This document shows, in pieces, positions 18,098 to 26,015 of a stretch of 64,000 nucleotides of DNA. Below the pieces are notes generated by a model, which saw nothing but the letters and a program-made list of their open reading frames with translations, ran no database searches and had not been told where the DNA came from. The translations under genes were made by a program, and so were the position numbers. The stretch comes from Pseudolabrys taiwanensis (GTDB lineage Bacteria > Pseudomonadota > Alphaproteobacteria > Rhizobiales > Xanthobacteraceae): the NCBI RefSeq assembly GCF_003367395.1, contig NZ_CP031417.1, positions 5,171,501 through 5,235,500 on the forward strand, in the 5' to 3' direction. Each line of letters begins with the position of its first letter. The first letter of the stretch is position 1.

Positions 18098-19018
18098 ATG
18101 AGCATCGGTGATCCCGCAGCTTTCGCCCCGCATGCCGCTCCGGGTGTGAGTCGGCGCGGCCTGCTCAAGGCCGGGCTGGGCGTCGCCGGCGTTGGAGCGC
18201 TGGTCTTTCCAGGCACCGGCGCCTATGCCGCGCTGGAGGCCGCCAACGATCTGGTGATCACGCCGTATCGCCTCACGCCGCCGGGCTGGCGCGCCGGTCA
18301 GCGACTTACCATCAGCGTCATCGCCGACCTGCACGCGGGCGGCCCCAATATGGGTCTTCAGCGCGTGCGGCAGGTGGTCGACGCCGCCAACGCGCTTCAG
18401 AGCGATCTCATCGTGCTGATGGGCGATTACTTCGCCACGCACCGGTTCGTCACCGAAGTGGTGCCGAACGAGGCCTGGTCGGAAGAGCTCGGCCGCCTGC
18501 GCGCGCCGTTCGGCGTCTATTCCATCCTCGGCAATCACGACTGGTGGCACGGCGTCAAAGGCGTGCGCGAGGCACTCAACCGCGTGCACGTGCCGTTGAT
18601 GGAGAACGATGCCGTCCTACTGGGTGATCCCGGCCGCCGCTTCTGGCTCGCCGGACTTGGCGATCAACTCGCGCACTGGCTGGGGCCGAGCCGCTTTCGC
18701 GGCGTCGACGATTTGCCCGGCACGCTCAAGAAGGTCACCACCGACGATCCGGTTCTCCTGCTCGTGCACGAACCGGACATCTTCGTGCAGGTGCCGGAGC
18801 GTGTGTCCCTGACGATTGCCGGACACACCCATGGCGGCCAGATCCGGCTGCCTCTCGTGCCGCCGCTATGGACGCCATCGGCCTATGGCGCGCGCTTCGC
18901 CTACGGCCATATCGTCGAGCGCAACCGACATCTTATCGTCTCGGGTGGGCTCGGCTGCAGCCAAGTGCCGCTGCGTCTCGGCGTGCCGCCGGAGATCCTG
19001 CATATCACGCTGGGGTGA
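18098..19018 (+). CDS. Tat-exported metallophosphoesterase (YkuE-like)
   Basis: The protein is 306 aa from the ATG at 18098. The N terminus has a twin-arginine signal (VSRRGLLKAGLGVAGVG), implying export in folded form. The calcineurin-like core has all metal motifs: IADLHAGG, LMGDYF, LGNHDWWHG, LVHEPD and AGHTHGGQIRLP. YkuE-type enzymes are linked to the cell surface and may act on phospholipids or undecaprenyl phosphates, so the substrate here is open. It lies 47 bases after the extensin-like gene on the same strand and may be co-transcribed with it. Confidence 0.92.
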   Translation: MSIGDPAAFAPHAAPGVSRRGLLKAGLGVAGVGALVFPGTGAYAALEAANDLVITPYRLTPPGWRAGQRLTISVIADLHAGGPNMGLQRVRQVVDAANALQSDLIVLMGDYFATHRFVTEVVPNEAWSEELGRLRAPFGVYSILGNHDWWHGVKGVREALNRVHVPLMENDAVLLGDPGRRFWLAGLGDQLAHWLGPSRFRGVDDLPGTLKKVTTDDPVLLLVHEPDIFVQVPERVSLTIAGHTHGGQIRLPLVPPLWTPSAYGARFAYGHIVERNRHLIVSGGLGCSQVPLRLGVPPEILHITLG

Positions 19019-19066
19019 CCTTATCCCGCATGCGCGCCGAGGGGCTGCTCGAGCTGGCGTCCGCGC

Positions 19067-19846
19067 TCACACGAGCGCGGGGTATGAACCGCCATCGAGA
19101 TGGATGTTCTGTCCGGACATGAACCCCGCCAATGTGCTGCACAGAAACGCGCAGGTCGCGCCGAACTCACGTGGATCGCCCAAACGTTTGGCGGCGATGG
19201 ATTGCACCTGGCGAGCGCGCGCCTCCTCGTAGGAAATGCTCTCGCGCGTCATCGCGGCCTTTGCCATCTGATGCTGCCGGTCGGTATCGAATCGCTCAGG
19301 CAGAAGGTTGTTGATGGTGATGTTGAAGCGGGCGACTTCGAGCGCCAGCGCCTTCATCGCACCTGTGAGCCCCGAGCGCGCACCGGCCGATGGCGCCATA
19401 TGCGGCCGCGGGGTGGTCACCATCGCCGACGTCACGTTGATGATGCGGCCGAAGCGTCGCTCCTTCATGCCGGGAAGAACGCTTCGCGTCAGCATCATAG
19501 GCGCGATCATATTGGCCTCGATCACCTGTATCCAGGCGTCGTGATCGATCTCGCCGAAATAGGCCGGCTTCGGGCCGCCATTGTTGTTGATCAGGATGTC
19601 GCAGACCGGCGCTGCCGCCAGCAGGCGTTGGCGGCCATCACCGGTGGCGAGGTCGGCAACGACCGCGGTGACGGTGCCGCGCGCCAGGGCGACGAGGGTC
19701 TCAGCGGCCTTGTCGAGCTTCGCCTTGTCGCGTCCGTTGAGGACGACGTTCACGCCTTCGGCTGCCAGTGCTCTGGCGCAAGCCAAGCCGAGCCCTTGGC
19801 TCGATCCGCAGACGATGGCGGTTCGGCCGGCGATATCCAGATCCAT
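19067..19846 (-). CDS. SDR-fold protein with atypical active site (BKR-like)
   Basis: The protein is 259 aa, with a Rossmann N terminus (IVCGSSQGLGLACARALAAEG, cut) and NNNGGP instead of NNAG. Ser of VTSAMV is kept, but the catalytic YxxxK is replaced: the aligned stretch is APSAGARSGLTGAMKAL, with Ser and Arg where Tyr and Lys belong. It resembles the known SDR subgroup of beta-ketoacyl-ACP-reductase-like proteins (cd05344-type) that lacks a perfect tetrad. Activity may differ from normal dehydrogenases. It is the last gene of a deacetylase - Bug receptor - SDR operon, 46 bases after the receptor gene, which suggests a catabolic step on the imported compound. Confidence 0.88.
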   Translation of the reverse strand: MDLDIAGRTAIVCGSSQGLGLACARALAAEGVNVVLNGRDKAKLDKAAETLVALARGTVTAVVADLATGDGRQRLLAAAPVCDILINNNGGPKPAYFGEIDHDAWIQVIEANMIAPMMLTRSVLPGMKERRFGRIINVTSAMVTTPRPHMAPSAGARSGLTGAMKALALEVARFNITINNLLPERFDTDRQHQMAKAAMTRESISYEEARARQVQSIAAKRLGDPREFGATCAFLCSTLAGFMSGQNIHLDGGSYPALV

Positions 19847-19892
19847 CGGTCCTTGGTCCTTTTGAATTGATTCCGCAGTGACGTCGTGGCGC

Positions 19893-20921
19893 TTAGTTGT
19901 CGACCTGGATGTGGCTCTTCTTCACCACCTCGCTCCAGACGGCCGTCTGCTCCGTCATGAACTTCGTGAACTCGGTCGGTGTGCTGGGATAGGCTTCGGA
20001 GCCGAGCTTCTCGAAGGCCGCCACCGCTTCGGGCTTGCGCAGCGCCTGGCGCATGACGGCGCTGAGTTTGTCGATGACCTGCTGCGGCGTTCCTTTCGGG
20101 GCATACAATCCGTTGAAGGTGAGACCGGTTACGTTGGGATAGCCGGCTTCGGCCATTGTCGGAACGGATGGCAACTTTTCCATGCGCTTGCCGGCGATGA
20201 CGGCGAGCACGCGCACAGCGCCGCTTTCGACGTGCGGCAGCGCGTCGACGGGCTGAATGAAGGCGGCGTCGACGTGATCGCCGATCAGATCGGTCATCAG
20301 CGGCGCATTGCCGCGGTAGTTGACGCCGAGCCATTTGACGCCGGTCACCTGCTGCATCAACTCGCTGACCATGTTGTTGATGCTACCGACGCCGCCGTAG
20401 CCGACCTTGATCGCTTCCGGATTTTTCCGCGCGTATTCGACGAAGTCGGAAACCGTTTTCGCGGGAAAATCCTTGCGCACCAGCAGCAGTGTGGGAGCCT
20501 GCGAAATCGAGCTAATCGGAATGAACGAATCTTGCCAGCGATACGGCGCGTCCTTGGTGATCAGCGGGCCGAGCAGGATGGGGCCGTTGGATGCGACGAA
20601 TAACGTGTATCCATCCGGCTTCGCGCGCAGCACGAAGTTGCCGGCGATGAGTCCAGCGCCGCCCGGCCTATTCTCGACGATGAGCGGTTGACCGAGCGTA
20701 TCGCCGATCGAACGCTGCAGGATGCGCGCGCTGACGTCGACATTGCCGCCGGGCGGATAGGGGATGACCAGCGTTATCGGTCGCGAAGGATAGGTTTCGG
20801 CGCGTCCCGCCGTGACCGTTGTCGTGTAGGCGATAAGTCCGAGAGCCACGGCGAGCGCCATTCGCGGCGTCGTGCTGCGCGTGGCGTTGCAGGCAGCCGT
20901 CATCGTTCGACCATTTCGCAT
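19893..20921 (-). CDS. Bug/TctC-type tripartite tricarboxylate transporter receptor
   Basis: The protein is 342 aa with an N-terminal signal peptide (hydrophobic ALAVALGLIAYTTTVTAGRA). The TctC/Bug fold is shown by YPSRPITLVIPYPPGG, DVSARILQ, PLIVENRPGGAGLIAGNFV (cut), KPDGYTLFV and VPTMAEAGYPNV. These proteins bind organic acids or related compounds in the periplasm. A GGGAGG ribosome-binding site lies before the ATG at 20921. No tctA/tctB membrane genes are adjacent, so it is an orphan receptor, which is common for Bug proteins. The operon mates (PuuE-like deacetylase, SDR) and divergent LysR regulator suggest uptake and breakdown of one compound. Confidence 0.93.
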   Translation of the reverse strand: MRNGRTMTAACNATRSTTPRMALAVALGLIAYTTTVTAGRAETYPSRPITLVIPYPPGGNVDVSARILQRSIGDTLGQPLIVENRPGGAGLIAGNFVLRAKPDGYTLFVASNGPILLGPLITKDAPYRWQDSFIPISSISQAPTLLLVRKDFPAKTVSDFVEYARKNPEAIKVGYGGVGSINNMVSELMQQVTGVKWLGVNYRGNAPLMTDLIGDHVDAAFIQPVDALPHVESGAVRVLAVIAGKRMEKLPSVPTMAEAGYPNVTGLTFNGLYAPKGTPQQVIDKLSAVMRQALRKPEAVAAFEKLGSEAYPSTPTEFTKFMTEQTAVWSEVVKKSHIQVDN

Positions 20922-20972
20922 GCGTGTACCTCCCTGAATTTGTTATTTTCTATAAGCTGGCTGTGCCCGCGC

Positions 20973-21851
20973 TTAGCGGACCTGTCCGAGAATGTATTTG
21001 ACCGCTTCAGAGCGTGTGCCGACCCAGATATCGTCGGCAGCAGTGGCGATCTCCAGCATCTCGCGGAAGACGGACATGCCGAGCGGGCGTCCAAACACAT
21101 GCGAATGAATGGTCGGATCGAGCCGCGCCGGGCCTTGCTCGTGCTTGCGCACATAGGCGAGCCAATCTTGGAATATCTCCAGCATCACCTTCGGCGGATT
21201 GCCATAGCGCATGTAGAGCGGCAGGTCGTTGCACTCCATGTTGCTGGAGAAGGCGACGATGGTGCCCGTATCGTATTTGACGAGATAGGGAAGGTCGTCA
21301 TTCAGCGAGTCCCCGTGCCATTCGAAGCTTTCCTCGGTCAGCATCTTCGCGGTGCGCTGGCTGGGCGTACCTCGCGGGCTGATCCACCCGGTCGGACGCT
21401 TGCCGCCGGTCGCCTTCACGATCAGGTCGACGGTGCGGCGGATATTGGCGCGTTCGTCCTCCTCGCTGAGATAGACTGGGATGACGTCCATCGCATACGA
21501 ATGCGCGACAAGGTCATGACCCTGATCTGACAACTGCCTGACGATCTCCGGATGACGCTCGGCCATTACGCCCGACAGCATGATGGTCGCCTTCACATTG
21601 AAGGCTGCCAAGGTCTCCATCGCGCGGAAGATGCCGCGGCGATGGCCGTACTCGGCGAACCCGAGCGCGTTCAGATCGAGGAAGCCAGGCTTGAGCGGAT
21701 TGCCCATCGGTCCGATGCCCGGCCAATGGCCGTCCGACCAGCCCTCGAAAGCGCAGCGGAAGAACACGGCGAGACGGCGTCCGCCGGGCCAGCGAAAATC
21801 CGCCGGAAGTGCGATTTCCTCGCCGCCGCTATGCGTGCCGATGTAGCCCAT
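20973..21851 (-). CDS. Polysaccharide deacetylase-fold amidohydrolase (PuuE/allantoinase-like)
   Basis: The protein is 292 aa with a NodB-homology fold. WPGGRRLAVFF at the N terminus, ATIMLSG, ERHPEIVRQL, GHDLVAHSYAMD, RPTGWISPRGTPS and DDLPYLVKY match the PuuE branch, whose members hydrolyse cyclic amides such as allantoin rather than polysaccharides. The usual first-motif Asp pair is not evident (CAFEGW is found there), as in other PuuE-like proteins. There is no signal peptide, which favours a cytoplasmic small-molecule substrate. It is the first gene of the LysR-controlled operon and has a strong GGGAGGA site before the ATG at 21851. Confidence 0.87.
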   Translation of the reverse strand: MGYIGTHSGGEEIALPADFRWPGGRRLAVFFRCAFEGWSDGHWPGIGPMGNPLKPGFLDLNALGFAEYGHRRGIFRAMETLAAFNVKATIMLSGVMAERHPEIVRQLSDQGHDLVAHSYAMDVIPVYLSEEDERANIRRTVDLIVKATGGKRPTGWISPRGTPSQRTAKMLTEESFEWHGDSLNDDLPYLVKYDTGTIVAFSSNMECNDLPLYMRYGNPPKVMLEIFQDWLAYVRKHEQGPARLDPTIHSHVFGRPLGMSVFREMLEIATAADDIWVGTRSEAVKYILGQVR

Positions 21852-21994
21852 GGATGTCCTCCCGTTTCCTTTTCCCGCGAAGAAGGTCGGGGCACAGAAG
21901 CGGTCATGCCGAGCGACACCGACGGTGCTCCGCAGCGACGATGTCGCCCCCGCGCAGGCTTCGCGATCTGCAATCTTGCTTACGCTTGTGTGGC

Positions 21995-22036
21995 GTTTTA
22001 CTCTATAAACACGGATATATATTCAGAATTGATGTG
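21995..22036. promoter_or_regulatory. AT-rich divergent control region of the LysR regulator and its operon
   Basis: The interval 21852-22036 separates the LysR gene from the divergent operon. Its last 40 bases are strikingly A/T-rich in a GC-rich genome and include the palindrome ATTCAGAAT (22021-22029) and a TATAAACAC...GATATATA stretch. LysR regulators usually bind such divergent regions at T-N11-A palindromes, so this is the likely operator and promoter. The exact site is not resolved. Confidence 0.4.
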
Positions 22037-22942
22037 ATGAATAATATAGATATCGAGCTGCTGCGGGCGTTTTGCGCGCTGATGAGCGAGCGCAGTGTCT
22101 CGCGTGCCGCGGCGCGGCTGAATCTCAGTCAGCCGGCGATGAGCCATGCACTCGGCCGTTTGCGCAATGTGTTCCAGGATCCGCTGCTGCTGCGCTCACG
22201 CGGCGGTATGGCGCCGACCGAGCGCGCCGTCGCCGTCGAGCCGCGCATCCGCGCGATTCTGCACGAGCTCGACGCGGTCGTGGCGCCGCCGGAGAAATTC
22301 GATCCGCGCACCTCGACCCGGACGTTTGTCCTCACCGCGACCGAATATGCCGAATTCGTTCTGTTGCCGGCGCTCATGTCCCGCATCGGCACGGAGGCGC
22401 CGGGCATTCGGATTGAGATTCGTGCGCCGAACCAGAACCGCATGTTGGACTGGCTTGAGGCGGGCGAGATCGACATGCGCATTGCCTGGGTGCGCAATGC
22501 CGTGGGGTCGTTGCGATCGCGGGCGCTGTTTCAGGACAGTCTGGTGTGCATTGTCCGCAGCGATCATCCGGTCATCGGCAGCGCATTGTCGCTCGCGCAG
22601 TTCTTCACGCTGCCCCACGCGCGTCCTCAGGTGATCGGCCGCACGACCACGGCTCAGGCCATCGACGAGGCCGTCGCCGCGCGCGGCGGCAAGTTACGGG
22701 TCGGCCTATCGGTGCAGAATTATCTGATCATCCCGCACATCGTCGCGAGCTCGGATTTCATCGCCACCTTACCGCGTCGGCTCGTGGCGGCCTTAACTCC
22801 GCAGTTGCCGATAAAGGTGCTGGAGCCGCCGCTGCGGCTGCCGCGCATGCGTTATGCCGCGTTCTGGCACGACCGTAGCCACACCGATGCCGGCCACCAG
22901 TGGCTGCGGCGCACGATTGCCGACACCGCGAGCCGTCTTTGA
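22037..22942 (+). CDS. LysR-family transcriptional regulator
   Basis: The protein is 301 aa from the ATG at 22037. The LysR winged helix is at residues 1-60 (IELLRAFCALMSERSVSRAA and LNLSQPAMSHALGRLR; each cut). The effector domain starts at about residue 90, with FVLTATEYAEFVLLPALM, and resembles the NodD/NahR/PcpR group. It is divergent from the PuuE-like/Bug/SDR operon with a 185-base intergenic region, so it probably controls that operon in response to the imported compound (inference). Confidence 0.93.
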   Translation: MNNIDIELLRAFCALMSERSVSRAAARLNLSQPAMSHALGRLRNVFQDPLLLRSRGGMAPTERAVAVEPRIRAILHELDAVVAPPEKFDPRTSTRTFVLTATEYAEFVLLPALMSRIGTEAPGIRIEIRAPNQNRMLDWLEAGEIDMRIAWVRNAVGSLRSRALFQDSLVCIVRSDHPVIGSALSLAQFFTLPHARPQVIGRTTTAQAIDEAVAARGGKLRVGLSVQNYLIIPHIVASSDFIATLPRRLVAALTPQLPIKVLEPPLRLPRMRYAAFWHDRSHTDAGHQWLRRTIADTASRL

Positions 22943-22992
22943 GGCAAAAGAGGTTGGGGCGCCCGTCCGGTGCGACCGGCCCGCGAACAAAA

Positions 22993-23018
22993 AAAACGGC
23001 GCCCGAAGGCGCCGTTTT
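22993..23018. terminator. Bidirectional rho-independent terminator
   Basis: The 11-bp-arm hairpin AAAACGGCGCC, CGAA, GGCGCCGTTTT is preceded by a long A-run and ends in T residues. It lies between the convergent LysR and L,D-transpeptidase genes and can serve both. Confidence 0.88.
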
Positions 23019-23042
23019 CGTCATCCCGTTCGCGCGGGCTGA

Positions 23043-23711
23043 TTAGCGGAACAACGAGCTGGTCGAAGCGACGCGCGGATTGAACGGCGCATCGCCCTGG
23101 CCGGGCGCCAGCACCACCACCACCGAGCCGTCCTTGGCGCGGTTGTAGAGGTCGATGACGTCCTCGTTGGTCATGCGGATGCAGCCCGAGGAGATCGCCT
23201 GACCGATGTATTCAGGCTGGTTGGTGCCATGAATACGGTACAGGGTGTCCTTGCCGTTGGCGTAGAGATACAGCGCGCGGGCGCCCATGGGGTTCTGCGG
23301 GCCGCCGGAGACGAAGTTCGGCACATCCATACGCTTCTTGATGTCCGCAGTCGGCGTCCAGGTCGGCCATTCCGCCTTGCGTCCGATCTTGGCAACGCCG
23401 GACCAGGCCAGCGCTTCTTCGCCGACGGTCACGCCGTAGCGGATCGCCTTGCCGCCATCGAGCACGTAATAAAGGTAGCGCGCGTCGGAATCGACCACGA
23501 TCGTCCCGGGCGTTTCCTTGCGGTGATACGTGACGATGTGCCGCTTATACGGCTCCGGAATGTTGACCTTCTCGTACGGCGCCGCCGCCAAGAGCTTCTT
23601 GTCCCGAACCGTCAGATTAGCTTCCGAAGCCGGTTCGACGGTGGACTGCATGCAGCCGCCCAGAACCAGGCCGATTCCCAAGAGAACGACCGACAACCCC
23701 CGTGTTGCCAT
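23043..23711 (-). CDS. L,D-transpeptidase lipoprotein (YkuD domain)
   Basis: The protein is 222 aa. A lipoprotein signal ends in the lipobox LGGC, with Cys20 as the acylation site. The YkuD domain (about 65-200) begins at GTIVVDSDARYLYYVL. It has the catalytic motif HGTNQPEYIG...SSGCIRM, including the invariant His and nucleophilic Cys. Such enzymes form 3-3 cross-links in peptidoglycan or attach proteins to it. The sequence is close to the second L,D-transpeptidase of this window (42.5-43.4 kb): both have KKEWP/RKAEWP, GGPxNPxGARAxYL and SSGCIRM segments. It is monocistronic. Confidence 0.93.
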   Translation of the reverse strand: MATRGLSVVLLGIGLVLGGCMQSTVEPASEANLTVRDKKLLAAAPYEKVNIPEPYKRHIVTYHRKETPGTIVVDSDARYLYYVLDGGKAIRYGVTVGEEALAWSGVAKIGRKAEWPTWTPTADIKKRMDVPNFVSGGPQNPMGARALYLYANGKDTLYRIHGTNQPEYIGQAISSGCIRMTNEDVIDLYNRAKDGSVVVVLAPGQGDAPFNPRVASTSSLFR

Positions 23712-24059
23712 TATTTCTGATCCTTTTCCCCGGTCGCCCCAATAGCGCCCGAACAGAATTTGTAACTGCTGGAATTAACCGAATCGAACGCGGGAAAGCC
23801 ATGTTTTCTAGTGCTTCCCACAACAGCTTCCCGCTTTCTGTTGCAGGAAAGACGCAATTCGACCGAACGCGCGCCACAAGGCCTTCGAACCCCGGAAATC
23901 AATAGTGCCCACAAGACGTTAACGGAGAGTTTACCATAACGGGCGCTGTATTATGGGGTCGTCACGGCCCGCCACTGGCGCGCCGCATCGGTCACGATAA
24001 GACTAAAATTGCCATGCATTTCTGCCCCACTTGCTGGCCATATTAGACCAACGGCTGAC
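23712..24059. other. Gene-free AT-richer interval
   Basis: These 348 bases between the divergent transpeptidase and a small rightward gene are richer in A/T than the genome (for example around 23755-23835 and 23900-23960). They presumably hold promoters for both. No gene or strong repeat was recognised. Confidence 0.5.
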
Positions 24060-24263
24060 ATGGCCGAAAAAAGCCAGACGGAGGAAGCAATGGACGAAGA
24101 CAATAAGGAGCAGAGCTCCGCTCCCGGATCGCCTAGATCGCCCAACGAGCTTGATTCTCGCTACGGCAAGATCGGCATCTCGGCGGTCGCCGCCGCGGTG
24201 CGCTGCCAGCCGGACCAACGCCGGCCGGCGAGCAGCAAGCGCTTCGCGTCCGACAGCGAATAG
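24060..24263 (+). CDS. Small conserved-looking hypothetical protein
   Basis: The protein is 67 aa from the ATG at 24060 (MAEKSQTEEAMDEDN). An ATG at 24090 (MDEDN) is an alternative and is preceded by GGAGGAAGC, a good ribosome-binding sequence. The acidic N-terminal half is followed by LDSRYGKIGISAVAAAVRCQ, a segment that looks like short proteins commonly encoded in Bradyrhizobium-like genomes (recalled, not checked). There is no signal peptide or known domain. The function is unknown. It stands upstream of corA, separated by about 185 bases. Confidence 0.6.
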   Translation: MAEKSQTEEAMDEDNKEQSSAPGSPRSPNELDSRYGKIGISAVAAAVRCQPDQRRPASSKRFASDSE

Positions 24264-24448
24264 CGCAACGGGCCGGCGCGTGCCGGTCGCCAGCACAACC
24301 CCATAGCGTCTCAACGATGACAGGCCGCCCGATGCGCGGTCATTGTCGCCGTGCGCGCGTCATTTCGCTTGCACGCTGGCGCGGGATCGGGCCAAGAGAG
24401 CAAAAGCTCTCCGGCGATGCCTATGCGCGTCGCCGCATCATCGGGTGA

Positions 24449-25423
24449 ATGATGCTCTCGGTCTATGTCCCGCGCGGCCCGACGCTCGAACGTGTCTCGC
24501 TCGAACCCGGTACGCCGCCGCCGGAGGCGGCCGTGTGGATTGATCTGATCTCCCCGACCGTCCAAGAGGACAAGCTGGTCGAGCAATTGCTCGGCATCGC
24601 GGTACCGACGCGCGAAGAGATGCAGGAAATCGAGGTTTCGAGCCGCCTCTACGTCGAGAACGGCGCGCGTTATATGACGGCCACGCTGATGTGCCAGTCG
24701 GAGACCGCGTCGCCGAAGACCACGGCAGTCACCTTCATTCTGGCGGGGCACAGGCTGGCGACGGTGCGCTACGACGACCCGCGTCCTTTTGCGCTGGTCG
24801 AACACCGGCTGGCGCGCGCTTGCCCGCCAAAGGTTTCCGGTGACACGGTATTGTCCGATCTGCTGGATGCGGTGGTCGACCGCTCCGCCGATATTCTGGA
24901 GCGCATCGGCGCGGACGTCGACCAAATCTCGCACGCGATCTTCGAGCCGGAGGAACAGGGCGGGCGCGGCACTTACAACGACATCCTCAAGGCGCTCGGC
25001 CGCAAGGGCGATCTCACCTCGAAGGTGCGCGAAAGCCTGGTGTCCGTTGGTCGCGTCTTGTCGTTTCTCGCCAACGAAGCTGAGGGAATGAAGTGGCCGA
25101 AGGATGCGCGCACGCAGTTGCAGTCGATGCAGCGTGACGTGGTCTCGCTTTCCGACCATGCCACTTATCTCAGCGCCAAGGTGACGTTCCTGCTCGATGC
25201 CATGCTCGGCGTCGTCAATCTGCAGCAGAACAACATCATCAAGATCTTCTCGGTCGCCGCGGTGGTGTTCATGCCGCCGACGCTGGTCGCGTCGATCTAC
25301 GGCATGAACTTCAAGTCCATGCCCGAGCTTCAATGGCACTTCGGCTATCCGATCGCGATCGGTATGATGATCTTAGCGGCGATCCTGCCGTATCTTTATT
25401 TTAAATGGCGTAAGTGGCTTTAG
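24449..25423 (+). CDS. corA: CorA family magnesium/divalent cation transporter
   Basis: The protein is 324 aa. A large cytoplasmic N-terminal domain with long helices is followed by two C-terminal transmembrane helices. The signature YGMNF lies at the end of TM1 (FMPPTLVASIYGMNF), and TM2 is YPIAIGMMILAAILPYLYF. The short basic tail KWRKWL matches CorA. Members form pentameric channels for Mg2+, Co2+ or Ni2+ in the inner membrane. Two ATG codons in tandem (24449 and 24452) make the exact start uncertain by one residue. Confidence 0.95.
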   Translation: MMLSVYVPRGPTLERVSLEPGTPPPEAAVWIDLISPTVQEDKLVEQLLGIAVPTREEMQEIEVSSRLYVENGARYMTATLMCQSETASPKTTAVTFILAGHRLATVRYDDPRPFALVEHRLARACPPKVSGDTVLSDLLDAVVDRSADILERIGADVDQISHAIFEPEEQGGRGTYNDILKALGRKGDLTSKVRESLVSVGRVLSFLANEAEGMKWPKDARTQLQSMQRDVVSLSDHATYLSAKVTFLLDAMLGVVNLQQNNIIKIFSVAAVVFMPPTLVASIYGMNFKSMPELQWHFGYPIAIGMMILAAILPYLYFKWRKWL

Positions 25424-25565
25424 GCATCGGTTGCGCGGTGCAACGAATGCCGCGCGCCCCGCGCTGCTTTCAAGCCATCGTTTTTCGTCGAAACTGCGCC
25501 AGTTTGCAGAAGATGACGCTCCCTGAGGCGCGGAACCTTTGCGCCTGCCGTTGCATTCTTTGTTC

Positions 25566-25769
25566 ATGAAGAAGCAGCGGATCATCGTCACCTGTCCGAT
25601 CACCAACATTGCGGTGATTACCAGCCTGTCGTTCGATGACGTCGCCGCACCGCGGCAGCAGCCGATACTCTTCTCTTGTCCTTGCGGCGAAACGCATAAG
25701 CTCCAATTCGCCGGGCGCCATGCCGATCTCAACCGGCCGCGCCCGGGCGACCGGCAAGGCGCGGGATAG
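25566..25769 (+). CDS. Small putative Cys-containing protein
   Basis: This possible 67-aa protein starts at the ATG at 25566 (MKKQRIIVTCP). It contains VTCPITNIAVITSLSFD and FSCPCGETHKLQFAGRHAD. The CP and CPCGxxH pattern suggests a small zinc-binding fold like short rhizobial proteins whose function is unknown. The last 15 residues (RPRPGDRQGAG) look random, so the coding call rests on the first 50 residues. It has no clear operon partner, and the gap to the next gene is 246 bases. Confidence 0.55.
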   Translation: MKKQRIIVTCPITNIAVITSLSFDDVAAPRQQPILFSCPCGETHKLQFAGRHADLNRPRPGDRQGAG

Positions 25770-26015
25770 GGGGAGCGGCATAGACGTCCGTCGAGCGGCA
25801 TGGCGTTTGCCGGCGCGACCGAGGCGGTTTGCCGCGCGCTTCGATCAATCCCTTCTATGGATTCATGTCGCTTTTGCGTTGCGATAACAGCATGTTGCTT
25901 GCTGCGCGCAATTGCATCGGTGCCCCGGTCCGCCTAGCATTGCCTCGCGCGGGAGGCCGTTTTAAGCAACGCGCTCGCCTTATTTTTCAAAGCAGTGACA
26001 CGGAGCGACACAGCC

